From the NCBI GenBank assembly GCA_949128115.1, contig OX421962.1:58259787-58323786 (forward strand): a stretch of DNA of 64,000 nt, in the 5' to 3' direction. The DNA comes from Anaspis maculata (Eukaryota > Arthropoda > Insecta > Coleoptera > Scraptiidae). Positions 34,815 through 46,047 of this stretch are shown here, piece after piece. Position 1 is the stretch's first letter. The number at the start of each line of letters is the position of its first letter. A program made the translations under genes and the position numbers. The notes beneath the pieces were generated by a model. That model was not told where the DNA came from. It saw only the letters and a list, made by a program, of their open reading frames with translations, and did not search any database.

Positions 34815-34850
34815 GGGGCGGATTAACACCTGTAAGGACCTTGGGAAGTT
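34815..34850. repeat. Fragment of CAGGGGCGGATT repeat
   Basis: CAGGGGCGGATTAACACC resembles GCAGGGGCGGATTTGCCACC at 15111. Only one end is visible here. Confidence 0.35.
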
Positions 34851-34896
34851 CTTCAAGACAGTCGCATAATCAATTGTTCAAATAAAATGAAAAGTA

Positions 34897-35016
34897 CCGT
34901 ATGATCAAAAACTTTTCTACTTGCGGTAGGCTGTGGCCTGGCCAAAATCAGCTTCGTTTGCCTGCCAATGACCAGGCCACAGCCTACCGCAAGTAGAAAA
35001 GTTTTTGATCATACGG
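34897..35016. mobile_element. 120 bp hairpin MITE with perfect 45 bp arms
   Basis: Arms 34897-34941 and 34972-35016 are exact reverse complements, starting CCGTATGATCAAAAACTTTT, around a 30 nt loop. TA flanks both ends (34895-34896 and 35017-35018), fitting TA-targeted insertion. The lack of any arm mismatch points to a very recent insertion or to gene conversion between the arms. Confidence 0.9.
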
Positions 35017-35437
35017 TATAATAGAACAAAGCTCTGCATCCCGCAGGGTGGCACATGAGACCTGGGCTGCCAAAGTTGACTACTCCACGCCAATTTGGCT
35101 GTCTGGTTCTATTCTGTAACGTTTTAACGGGCCAGTAAAATTTTACCAGGCGATTTAAAATATTAGAGCTATTCTGTAACGTTCACACCCTCTATGGAAT
35201 GCGGCTAATATTATCTATATCTAGCCTTGAATATCATTGTGTCAAGCACGCACCAAACTTATGAAGTGACTTGCTGGGAGGGCATAATAAGTATATAATC
35301 CTTTCAAAGTGCAGAATCTTACCTTATGTGAATATTAATTTTCTTTTACTTTTATGTATATTCGCTTCAATACTGTTGAGTCCTTTTGAAGATTCGTCCA
35401 ATATTCCGGTATATCTATAGTATCTAGTTACTTGTAG

Positions 35438-37455
35438 TAGTCCGGCTGTTAAGAGGAACCACCTTGCATTTTAGAGACAAGCGACGAAATTTGGCACATT
35501 TGTTCACTAGACCCTACTTTTCGATTTAAGAAATGTTGCCACCATCTGCGGTCGTGTAGACACTTTATACAGGGTTCAGTAGAAAAAATTTGTTGAAAAA
35601 TCGTAAATCGTGAACCATAACCGGTGGACGTAGTAAATCAGGATATTGATGACTGATTCCATGCCCATGGAGATGCTGCAAACAGTTTTGAAATATCTTG
35701 AGGCGTTTCCGAAATACTTTGGAAGAAGTGAAATTTCTTCAACTTATTCTTTTTTCAATAAATCAGTTGTTTGTAGAGATATTGAGCTGCAATTTGATAT
35801 TCCGGCAAACAAATATGTTTTCAATGGAACGCGATGCGGAGCCATGGACAAAGCCTGCTAGATTCGAAACTAAGATCTTAAACTATTTTTCCATCATGAG
35901 CGCCATCTTCAAATTGCCCTTCGTGAAATTGTTGAAAAAACAACAGGTAACGACTTTATTGGACACACAAGATGTTTCATCATGAAAAACCAGGTACTCA
36001 ATTGTGGCAATGACCTCTTCGCCCAAGAAACGTTATCAAGTTAGTTTTTCCTGTTTTTCCTCAACTTACGTGACAGTCATGACCAAATCAAACTTTGGAT
36101 CAAATGAATGTTTGCGATATTTCAATCAACATTGTTTTTCAACGTCAGTCACCAAATTTCATCATCATCCGTTGAGTGGTGTTCTTTTGGCAAACAGTTG
36201 AACAAAAAGTTTGCTTGAATATTTGTGAGAAGGGCAAAAAATGCAGAGTCACCTTCTGCCCTCAAACCCGATTGAAGAAAATATGTGCCCAAAAGTGCTA
36301 CCAACTGATACTGAAATGATTCGGAGGAATGTGCTCCGTAGCTTAAAGCCAAGCTCAAACTGATTGTTACATTTTAGTTCGCAGGAGGGACGTGAAAAGT
36401 GTTGCTACAGCATATATTTGAAGCGTTTCTGGCAATATTCAACAAAAAACATTTCAAATATCAAGCTGTGGCAATACTTTCGACGTCCCTCCTGCCGAAG
36501 TAGCATGGGAAAATCCATTTCGGTTCAACTTGAAACTACAGCAGACATTCCTCCGAACTCTTCCAGTATCAATTGGTAGCATTTTTGGTAATAGATTTTC
36601 TTTAATCTGGTTTGAAGGGACGACGTGGACCTGCCGTTTTTGTTTTTTTCACAAAAATCGAAGCAAACTTTTTGTTTAACTGCTTGCCAAAAGAACACCA
36701 CTTAGCTGATGAGGATGAAATTCAGTGACTGGCTGCACAAAATAATGTGTATTATAATGTCGTCAACATCTAATCGATCCAAAGTTCCATTTGGTGATGG
36801 TTATCAACTAAGTTGAGAGAAATCAAGAAAAACTAACTTATTAACGTTTCTTGACCGAAGAGGTCATTGCTGCAATGCAGGAGCTGGTTTTTCGTAATAA
36901 AATGAACGCGTGTGTCCAATTAAGTCGTTACCTGTTGTTTTTTCAACAATTTCACGAAGGGCAATTTGAAGATGGCGCTCACGATGGAAAAAAAGTTGAA
37001 GATCTTAGTTTCGAATCTAGCAGGCTTTGTCGATGGCTTTACATCGCATTCCATGCAAAAGATATTTGTTTGCCGGAATATCAAGTTGCAGCTCAATATC
37101 TCCAGAAACAACTGATTTATTGAAAAAAGAAAAAAGGTGAAGAAATTTCACTTCTTCCAGCGTATTTCGGAAACGCCTCAAGATATTTCAAAACTGTTTG
37201 CAGCATCTTCATGGGCATGGAATCAGTCATCCATATCCTGATTTACATACGTCCACCGGTTATGGTTCACGATTTACGATTTTTCAACAAATTTTTTTTA
37301 CTGAACCCTGTAGAAAAAGTCTGCACGATTTCCGCAGATGGTGGCAACATTTCTTGAATCGAAGAGTAGGGTCTAGTGAACAAGTGTGCCAAATTTCGTC
37401 GCTTGTCTCTAAAATGCAAGGTGGGTCCCATATATGTAGCTTAACGTCCGGACTA
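35438..37455. repeat. 2.0 kb palindrome (giant foldback element)
   Basis: The two halves are inverted copies about a centre near 36440. Termini are TAGTCCGGCTGTTAAG and the inverse CTTAACGTCCGGACTA. Matching landmarks include TTTAGAGACAAGCGACGAAAT (35473, inverse at 37393), the CATGAGCGCCATCTTC / GAAGATGGCGCTCACG pair and AGGAGGGACGT/ACGTCCCTCCT beside the centre. TAG flanks both ends, a possible short target duplication. The 65-95 codon frames on both strands mirror each other and are not genes. Confidence 0.85.
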
Positions 37456-39471
37456 TAGGTATGGTTAGTATATTTGAAGTTGAAAACTATTCATTTTGAA
37501 CTTGGTGCACTGTAAACTGCATTCTTGAATAATTATTATTACCCTGTTACAATCATTGGTGTAGCGATTTGTGTCAAGTGTACCTATATAGCATGGCTAA
37601 ATGCCTATGTAACATGTCGTTGGCTGGTAACTTAACTACCCATAAAATTTGAACCTGAATAGGTAATTTACCTACGTTTTTATAGTCGAATCTTATACAA
37701 CACTCTACTAATGCTTTATAGGTACCAATTGATCGAAATGGAAACGTATTTTTTTTATTGGTTACGTTGTATGGTAAAAAGGTGAAAATAAGCTCTTCAT
37801 CTGTGAAACGGAAATGTCACTGTTGAAGAGTTACAGAAGATTTTAATCTCACTATTTTGATTTTTGACGGCTTATTCTGAAGCTTTTTGAAAACTCTATA
37901 TTCGAAACATGTAATACATAGTTATGTCACATCTGTCAGAAGTTATAAGCTGTAAAAACCAAAATTTAACGTTCAATAACTCGAGAAGTATACCGAACGA
38001 ATTTCAACAAAATTTGATTTGCAGCAAGAGTATCCACCAGGGACTTGATGGAGCATACGCAGCTTTGATAAAAATCAGGCATGCAACCTGAAAAGAATTT
38101 ATAAATTTTTTGCGAAAAAACAGGTAAAAATTGGTTTGTTTTCTTTTTCATGTTTTTAAATTGACTACAATAAAACTTTGTGGACATGCGTCTAATAGTA
38201 GCCAGACGTGAGAATAAGCTTTTGGTTCCGAAACGTTAATCAGGTGTACCACAACATAATTAAATAAAGCGTCCGTTTTCTTTTCACATCTTAAAAAATG
38301 TCCACATATTTTTATGAAACTTTGTATATAAGTAGTATCTGAAGGGTGGAACGTTTAAGTATGCTGTTGACGTCAGGGGATCACGGCCTCCAAAACTAGA
38401 AAAATAATTGTGGAGAATTCTCACATTTGTAAGAAATTTGTTGAACATCTGCAAGATAGAAGTATTTAAAACAGAAATCAGCCCTAAAGGACGTTTCTTT
38501 CTTCAGATTAATCGGATTTGATAGAAATAAAATAATTATCTTCGATGAGACGATTTTTTTCCACAGAAAAATGGATTCTTTCATATGCAAGGTAATGTAT
38601 CAGCCTATCGGTTTCAACAAGCTTTCGAGATACATTTTTTTCAATACATCCAAGTATACAAAACGCATCTACGTGACAATTTCAGCATAATCTAGCTTTT
38701 CTGGTGGGGTATGAACGAGAAAATCCGTGACACGATTCGTTTGGCTTTCGCTATTATTTTCTTCACTTGACATTCGCTGGAAGCTCCATTCAGCGTGCAG
38801 CTATTTCCGTTCAAAGTGGTCAATTAAGAGGGAAAATTTTCGCGGCAAAATCTCGATCGAACATCCATAAAATGTTTTACTTTTTACTTACCCATTTTCG
38901 CTATGCATCTGAATCGAATCCCAATAGCATTTTATTGCAATAGTTGCATTCTTATCCTACTGACCCACATATTATAAGCTGCATGAAAACTGCAACCTGC
39001 ACGTTCGGATTATTTCACCACCATCGCCAACCTGCTGCATCGCCAGAGCATCGTGCATGCATTTCCCAAAGTGCGTTATCACTGGAAACTCAACCAACAT
39101 AAACGCGACGTGTCATTGTGCAAGTCCATCATGTAAAAGAGAAACCACATTAGCGCAAAATCAATGAAAACGGTGAAATTTACCTTGAATAACCGACTTT
39201 TAAATCGTAATAGGTGTATAAGGTACCTATACATACTTGAGCATTTGCCAAATCTCGTTGCGTTGCTCTTTGGTAATACGGGAAGCGAATTAACCTCGGA
39301 ATTAAAGCATCTTTGAGTCTTGCTGAGATTGGAATTTTATGATGCGTCAAATTGTGTTAATGAATGTTATCTTTCCAAACCTGAAAACCAGAAAATCAAC
39401 CAAAGACACTGAAACTCAAACCCAACCGTGGGTGCTAATAACCATGCAGTTGATGCACCCTAACAAAATCA

Positions 39472-39490
39472 AAAAAAAAAAAAAAAAAAA
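39472..39490. repeat. Poly-A tract
   Basis: Nineteen consecutive A residues. No linked retroelement body was recognised. Confidence 0.8.
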
Positions 39491-39737
39491 TGTTATCTTC
39501 TTCAGATGTTCTTTTTGCACGAGAGCCAATACTCATACTCTTTCTCATTTGAATTGTTTTGTTGTGCATCAGATCAATAAATTGAAGTACTCAACAACTG
39601 AAGTGGCCCACCCAAAATTTCTAATGAATTTCACAGAGCTCCCGAAGGAAGAGGACTAATTCGAAAGTTGTTAAACCTGCGCTCTTTTCTCACAGGGTAG
39701 TTATGGAATTTCGTTTAGGCCCTCCAAATTTATTATA

Positions 39738-40845
39738 CAAGGTGTCTCGTAAGGTCCTGCAAAAACTAAAAAGTTTCTATAAGTAACTCCTAATTCCGAA
39801 TACCATTTTTCTGAAATTTTTCGCAGTCCACAGAAGCTGGGTACACCTCCATCCCGGAACGGTTTTTCCAATTTTCGGATTATTTTTCGATCATACTACA
39901 GGGTGATTAAAAAAACAACCTTTTGGTGTTTTGGTCAGTAGGTGCCTCCTTTTACCCTTGTTGACCGATTTTGAAAGTCTGATCCTCGTGCAGAAGCTAA
40001 AACTTCAGGAAAAAGAATAGAGGTTCGAAATTGATGCGGAAGTAATTTTAAAAAGGAGCAACAATAAATCTAAATCACCCCTGAAATCAGATTAGGGGAC
40101 AGAACTCGTCGAAAATTAACCTTCTTTCAAACGAATTATTCATTGTGATCATTTCAAAATGTACCTACCTCTCTTATTTAGAAAAGATTTCTTATCGAGG
40201 AACTTTCGCTAAGAAAGTTTTCAACTTTACTTTAAAAGAATCACGTAAGGTTGAGGGTTTGTTGTCTCTGTGACTGTTAGGGTCTCCAGCACAAACGGCA
40301 GTTTTTCCTCGTTCATGATAATTTTTGAGATCAATAATTGAACACACGCTCATGAAAGCTAACCAACTGTTGAACCAATATCTTCTCAAGAGAATTAAAA
40401 GGAATCAGTTTCTTTTCAAAAGTTCAGAGTTTGTTATCTGTTTGCCTGTTGGAGTTTCCAACGGAAACTGTCATTTCTTGTTCGCAAATTTTTAAATCAA
40501 CAAGAAACATCATTCTACGCATAAGAGCTGACAGATTCCAAGCAATTTATCCAAAATGAATACAAAAAGCAAATTGGAAAATCAAATCATTTTTAAGAGT
40601 TCAGGATTCTGGAGTCTCCAGTCGGTTTAAACTAGCGAGAATTTTTCGCTTGTCTAAATCAAATTAGACACTTCAGTCAGTTTTTCAAAGCATGTCCTCA
40701 ACCTCAACAACCTCAACAATCACTTTTCAAGTTTAGGGTTTGTTGTCTATGTGCCTGTTGGAGTCTCCAACGATTTTTCTAGAGTTCCCTGGAAGGTCCG
40801 CTACAACGTACTGGAGAGTTTATGCGCCATTTCTGGGACACCCTG
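39738..40845. mobile_element. TA-flanked CARGGTG-terminus element with internal repeats
   Basis: The left end is TA|CAAGGTGTCTCG and the right end GGGACACCCTG|TA. Its right arm (TTCCCTGGAAGGTCC, GTACTGGAGAG) matches the termini of the element at 47320. The interior carries about four degenerate repeats of TTTGTTGTCT..GTG.CTGTTGGAGTCTCCA at 40253, 40425, 40602 and 40734 (spacing 172, 177, 132). Confidence 0.55.
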
Positions 40846-40848
40846 TAG

Positions 40849-41517
40849 TTATAGATTCGAAATTTTTATGGGGTATTTAGGACTACTTTTGCTATTTGTT
40901 GCGTTGATCATAAAGCTGCTCTCACTTCCGGAAGTAATCGGAAGTGACATCAACTTTTGATTTTCAAATAGAACACCTGTATATTTTTTGATATTTGGAT
41001 AGAGTTTTTTTATTGACACAGTGTTGGTCTTGAAAATTCCCTAGGTATAATGAAAAATGACGATTTTATGGAGGATTGAATATAACTGAAAATTATCAAA
41101 TTATTTGGCACCAAAGGTGGCTGCGGCCACAAATAAAAATCTGAAGTTGAAAGTTTGTTTATTGTTCATGTCAGGAAGCGTTGCCGGCTGAAATCGACAG
41201 GAACAATAAACAAACTTTCAACTTCAGATTTTTGTTTGTGGCCGCAGCCCACCTCCGAAGCCAATAATTTGATAATTTTCAGTTATATTCAATCCCCTAT
41301 AAAATCGTCACTCTTCATTATAGAGAATTTTTAAGACCATCACTGTGTCAATAAAAAAAAACTCTATCCAAATATCAAAAAATATACAGGGTGTTCTATT
41401 TGATAATCAAAAGTTGATGCCACTTCCGGTTACTTCCGGAAGTGAGAGCAGCTTTATGATCAACGCAACAAATAGCGAAGTAACCCCAAATACCCCATAA
41501 AAATTTCAAATCTATTA
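40849..41517. repeat. 0.67 kb palindrome
   Basis: The arms are inverted around about 41184. Mirrored landmarks are AATTTTTATGGGGTATTT, CTCACTTCCGGAAGT and CTGAAGTTGAAAGTTTGTTT. Each arm contains a CAC(C)CTGTATA motif at 40977 and 41386. The left end starts two bases after the neighbouring CAGGGTG element. Confidence 0.85.
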
Positions 41518-41806
41518 CCCCATAGGAAAAAAACTATAGGCTGGTGCGGTTTTCGAAAAACACGGTAAGTATACAAATAACAAACATCTAATAATTAGAC
41601 ACAAATGAACATAAGTACAACAATCAAGAAAAAATGCATTCATAATAATAAACGACCAGTGAGCTAAGGTCTTTATACTCAGGTCTTCGAAATACTCATT
41701 TAAGATATAGTAAACCTTCCGACTAGTACCTATTAATTTCCGTTTTTTCTTTAGAATATGCATTTTAAAATTCCTTATTTCTTGTGATGAATCATAGGTA
41801 GTACTA

Positions 41807-41931
41807 TTACGGACAAAAAAAAGTAGGACAGAGACTGACACGGAGTGTACAATGACACAATGACACATGACACAAGGCCAAATTTGGTACACTCCATGCC
41901 AGGCTCTGTCCTACTTTTTTTTGTCCGTAAT
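41807..41931. repeat. Hairpin MITE A (TTACGGACAAAAAAAAGTAGG arms)
   Basis: 125 bp. The arms begin TTACGGAC, a run of A, then GTAGGACAGAG. The first 27 bases match perfectly; beyond that they share GGAGTGTAC. The loop holds ATGACAC repeats. Confidence 0.85.
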
Positions 41932-41940
41932 GGTAGGTAG

Positions 41941-42100
41941 GTACGATCGCACGCAAAATAAACGGAGACAGTGTTTCGCGCGGAGTGTACTGATTCAATG
42001 AATTTTAGCCTTCTTGTCACTGTGACACCAAGCCAAAATTCATTAAATCGGTACACTCCGCGCGAAACACTGTCTCCGTTTATTTTGCGTGCGATCGTAC
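41941..42100. repeat. Hairpin MITE B (GTACGATCGCACGC arms)
   Basis: 160 bp. The outer 50 bp of each arm (41941-41990 and 42051-42100) are identical in inverse orientation. The next 20 or so bp match with a few differences, leaving a tiny loop around TCACTGTGAC. Like hairpin A, it carries GGAGTGTAC in the arm. Only nine bases separate the two. Confidence 0.9.
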
Positions 42101-42772
42101 ATAATTTTTTCCATATTTGCCGAAAAGAAATCCTGATAATTTCAAGCTCTTCATGATTATAATTAGGAGGTAAGCATACCTTACGGCAGAACTGAACCTT
42201 AGTGTGAGTGTTCATTAGATCTTCACTGAATTTCATCTAAATAGAGAAAAGCAGTTAAATGTAGAAATCATAATAAAATTATTGTAACGTTATATTGTTC
42301 TATCATCTGGTTGGCTAGTAAAGTGTGTGATTTGTACAGAAAATCGCGAGAAAAATCGCGTGAATTTTTTGTGAAAATTATTGCTTCAATACATTAATGC
42401 AATTACATATTTGTAACATACTTAATCATTATAGAAATAATGATTCAAAGCATTGGAATTTCCATTGTGTTATGTGCTATGTCCCTTAGCTATGTTTAAT
42501 AGGCCTATACTTGAGTCGAATTTACCTCTAATCGTTTCTATTCAAATTAAATAATATTATTTTGTTTAGTTATTATTTTTATCCAATTATGTCTTTCTAA
42601 AATGGACCCTCGAATCATGGAGGGCGTAAACATCATAAAACCATCATAGAAAGTCGCTCCAGCAACCTAGGTAATAACTTATTTTCCCGTGTACATATTA
42701 ATTTTATAGTTTTAAATTTTTTATGCGATATTTGAAGAGCACATTTTAATTCTTTTTTTAATATCTTATAGA

Positions 42773-42955
42773 GTTGCTCGCATTTCCGGAAACCACCGGA
42801 AGTGACTTTAACTTCTGATTTTCAAATGTAACATCTTGCATAATGTACGATACTTGAATAGAGATTTTTATTGCGATTACAATGGTGTTCTTAGAAACGT
42901 CCTACAGTGAAAAATTTCGATTTTATAGAGATACGAAAATTGAGGGATTTACTAA
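42773..42955. repeat. Diverged copy of the 40.9-41.1 kb palindrome arm
   Basis: Direct-orientation similarity to 40914-41095: GTTGCTCGCATTTCCGGAA, GGAAGTGAC, AACTTCTGATTTTCAAAT, a GATA.TTG.ATAGAG block and TTTCGATTTTATAG. Only one arm is present. Confidence 0.65.
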
Positions 42956-43919
42956 GGAAATCACAATTACTGACCGAGTTGTTGCCAAGGGCTTGATACC
43001 AAGTTGCAGGCGCAAAGTTTGGGACAGCGTAACTCGCCAAATACAGCGATCTGATCGGTTGGTATCCATCGTTGCTATGGTAACCGCACTTACGGCGGTC
43101 TCAGCCTCAACTTGGTACCGAGCCGTAAGTTAGTAGTGTGTAAATAAAACCAGTTCAAAACACAAGAACCTCGACAAAAACGTATGGCATACATTTCAAA
43201 AAGCATTAAACTGTCAAAAAATTTACCCTTGGTCTGTTTCAAAGAGTTTTCGAGAGTCGGTGTAGCTAAAGAAGATATAAAGCGCCTCTTGATCGCCCGT
43301 ATTTTCAAAAAGTAAACCTCAATTTTTGTTTCAACATTTTTCTGGCTCTATCGGAGTATTTCCCTAAATTGCCCTGGACTTCTTTTACAGTGAGTTTAGA
43401 ACACTCTGTTTGTAGATTGGTTGTTAAAAATTGTTTATAAATGAATAGTTGACCGATCGTCCTCAATCCTCAAACACAAAAGGTGTCGAACCGAAATAGA
43501 TAAGATTCGATTAGCGCCAACAAAACAAACTATATCCGTCAGTTCCACAAAAAAGATGATCAGCGATCAAGGCTGATTGCAGATCAACTGCACTTTTTTC
43601 TGCTGAATGCTAGGTGATTTGGTGATTACTCACAAAAAATGCCTGAAATCTGTACTAGACCCATAATCTTTTAATTATTGAGGGATAAACCAACATTTCC
43701 ATTGATCAGTCAGCTACAAATTGACAAACAAAAATCTCAAATCAACTAATCACGTATTATCTGTTTTGTGGAACCCACGGTATATTGTGTTAAACCATGA
43801 GGACAATATAGTAGATTGTTCCAATTTATTTGTTTAGTGTATGGTTCTTTAGCATTGTAAATTTTGATAAAATTAGATACCTAGCTGTATAGAAAAGTGA
43901 TAGAATGAATCTAGATAAG

Positions 43920-44225
43920 TTAAAGGTTCACATCAAAGAAATTCTTCATATATTCTACTGCCGTCAGTGCCGTTCGCGTCACGGTGTAAAAGTCATGTTT
44001 TTCGCATTCGCCCCCATATGCTCTGTTTGGGCATTCGTAAACGAGGTGAAGGTACGGTGTACGGTTTGTTTTTTTGAACCACTGTCACATCTTGGAGATG
44101 GTAATTTCCCCCCATTGTAATTGTACTGGGCCGCAGCGCGTCCACCATGCTTAATGTTCCGATCCTGTTCACTGTGAACCAAGTCCTCCGCTTTAGGTGC
44201 ATTCCGTCTTCTGGTATCTCCATTA
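43920..44225 (-). pseudogene. 3' fragment of a non-LTR retrotransposon ORF2, frameshifted
   Basis: Read on the minus strand, three frames in turn give one continuous retroelement C-terminus. Frame A has HLKRRTWFTVNRIGT. Frame B has GGKLPSPRCDSGSKKQTVH, the Cys/His tail region (one expected Cys replaced by Ser). Frame C has YGGECEKHDFYTVTRTAL then VEYMKNFFDVNL and a stop at 43920-43922. This matches the post-RNase H tail of insect jockey/I-like elements. At least two frameshifts make it dead. It differs from the element at 14719, so two non-LTR lineages are present. Confidence 0.78.
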
Positions 44226-44295
44226 GTTCATTATAATTAAAATATTAGCAATTTTATCTGGGAGTGTGCGGTTGCAAAGCTGTCACCGTAATTGT

Positions 44296-44410
44296 TACGA
44301 TATTCACTGGAGACTCCGACTAGCGGATAAGCCACAAGCCCGGAGACTCCGATTCGAGATGAGCCACAAACCCGTAACAAATTGGCGGAGGAGCCGCTCG
44401 ATAACTTGCC
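44296..44410. repeat. Dispersed repeat, copy 2 (internally duplicated)
   Basis: Partner of 13978-14064. Here the core GGAGACTCCGA followed by GCCACAA is itself duplicated (44309-44341 and 44342-44375). Confidence 0.7.
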
Positions 44411-45139
44411 AGATTTGAAAAAAAACTTTTCAAGTGACGGTAATTGCATTGTTTGATGCTTATGAAGTTTGTATTCATTAAGTTACGTTGTTATCGTTGA
44501 CCATTATCGTCTGGAAATAATCCTATGAAACAGGGTTGCATCAGGTTGCAGGAACTCAGCAAAGCATCAGGATAAAACTGTTGTGACGTTGCTGTGCTCT
44601 TAGTACTATACCCGTGTCTATCTATCTATCATTTTCCCACTGGCACAGCAGATGAAGCATATTTCTATACCCCGAGAGGACAGTACTTATATTATCAATA
44701 ACAGTACTTTTTGAAGATGTAAGGACTGAATGAGGAAGAAAACACTAGATACTTATTATACCTACACTTGATCAAATTATGCGAATCATTGAACGTCTCG
44801 TGATAAGATATCTATAATATCGATTACGTCAAAAATGATTAAGGAACTCTAACAATTGCACATAAACAATTTTACGGCTAATGGTCATTTGAAAGTAGAT
44901 CATACTACCTCTAAGGTTACTGTACAGGGAGGTTAAATGTTAATGGCCATTAAACTCTTAAATATTTCTTATTGCATTCGCACCAACGCGTCCGTATTGT
45001 TATACTGCCCTGCTGGATTTATAATTGCCGATACCTACCTACTATAAGTATACAGGTAGTGAGGTAGATTTAATTGAAGGAGTGCCTGGCAAGAAAACCA
45101 CCCATCCGTTACTGAATGCCGTTTTTCTCTTTTTCGCAG

Positions 45140-45371
45140 ATTATCGTGTTTTTCTTCGTCTGCTTCATAGTCGTAGTCAAAGGTCAGTTCTTCGGGGGCT
45201 TCCATTCACTGGGCGGCTTCGGTGGTGGACTGGATGCTCCTCTGCAGGCCGCCAGGGATCCCAGGCAGAACCCCGGGCCCGTAGTGTTTCCTCCTGCACC
45301 TCCAGACAACGGTGAAACTAGCGGTGTCGTTGTGGGTGCTTCTGGATACGGTTTCGTTCCACCGAGTCAGA
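45140..45371 (+). CDS. Exon 2, small secreted Gly/Pro-rich protein
   Basis: After the acceptor TTTTTCGCAG, the exon continues the leader begun at 25202. M-K-L plus IIVFFFVCFIVVVKG is a textbook signal peptide with likely cleavage before QFFGG. The mature part has a Gly/Phe segment (GGFHSLGGFGGG), a charged AARDPRQNPG segment, then VVFPPAPP and a final VVVGASGYGFVPPSQ. No cysteines follow the leader and no catalytic motif is seen, which suggests an extracellular structural or salivary-type protein. The family is not recognised. The exon ends at 45371 if the donor A|GTAAGA is used. Reading through instead gives a stop at 45392-45394 and an 87-residue protein. Confidence 0.75.
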
Positions 45372-45606
45372 GTAAGAAGAAATTTTCTGCTTGAGAATGG
45401 TGCAGTAATTAGACATAGCATGCGAATCGGTCGACTTATTCTCATTGATTTATGACATCTCACATAATATGCGCATCCATTTTGCTTTCTCATTATTGAA
45501 AACATGGGTAGGTATATACATCGGAGAAAAATTCAATAATTTTTTCTTGTTGGTTTTTCTACATCAGTGATTTCCGCATTAGCGATCGTAATGAACCTGA
45601 ATTACC

Positions 45607-45612
45607 AATAAA
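45607..45612 (+). terminator. Possible poly(A) signal for unspliced short form
   Basis: AATAAA 213 bases beyond the read-through stop at 45394. It would serve a two-exon transcript that ignores the donor at 45372. Confidence 0.2.
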
Positions 45613-46003
45613 ACCACAACAATATCATATCAGTGTTTTGCAAGATGTGAAACGGCCGGCGTTGAATAGTCCACGCATTGAAATGTTTAACACAAGAAAG
45701 CTATGTTGTCAATGTGTCTGCTAACTACACATTACTTGCGAGCGCCGACAAACAAAGATAAAGAGTTTTCATTACATGAAAACAGCACGAGATCTTCATT
45801 TTTGTTCTTCATTATTAAAAAAGCCATACCTACTTACATCATGAATCCTTAATCTAACAGGTAAAGACTTGGGTATCACACGCACGTTGGAATAATTTTA
45901 TTCATGTAAAAGTAATTGTTGAACATACTCATGATTGCATGTCGCATAACTAAATTATCAAGGCTATGACATCTGTGTCAGAAAGAAAGAACTTTACTTG
46001 CAG

Positions 46004-46047
46004 ATGCGGGAGGTCGACGAAATTTTTAAACTTCTTCTAATTTCATG
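46004..46047 (+). CDS. Candidate exon 3, C-terminal residues and stop
   Basis: A strong acceptor (CTTTACTTGCAG) and strong donor (ATG|GTAAGTG) bracket 44 bases. Joined to the phase-1 end at 45371, they encode N-A-G-G-R-R-N-F then TAA at 46027-46029. That gives an 88-residue precursor whose Gly/Arg tail suits the rest. The stop lies only 18 bases before the donor, so nonsense-mediated decay would not be expected. The evidence is splice-site quality and phase only; transcript data are lacking. Confidence 0.4.

Larger units (their letters stand above)
25211..45139 (+). other. Intron 1 of the secreted-protein gene, about 19.9 kb
   Basis: Donor CTA|GTAAGTG and acceptor TTTTTCGCAG|ATT are both strong and in phase 0. 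The intron is packed with mobile DNA listed separately. Gaps without a listed element (25211-27218, 28465-30462, 32249-34118, 37456-39737, 42101-42772) show no exon with a recognised domain. A TAGGTAC-type tract and many A/T runs are all I can see there. Confidence 0.7.

Noticed and set aside
41775..42236. 153-codon minus-strand frame, the longest in the window
   Set aside because: It runs through both hairpin MITEs and contains mirrored sequence. No domain is recognisable.
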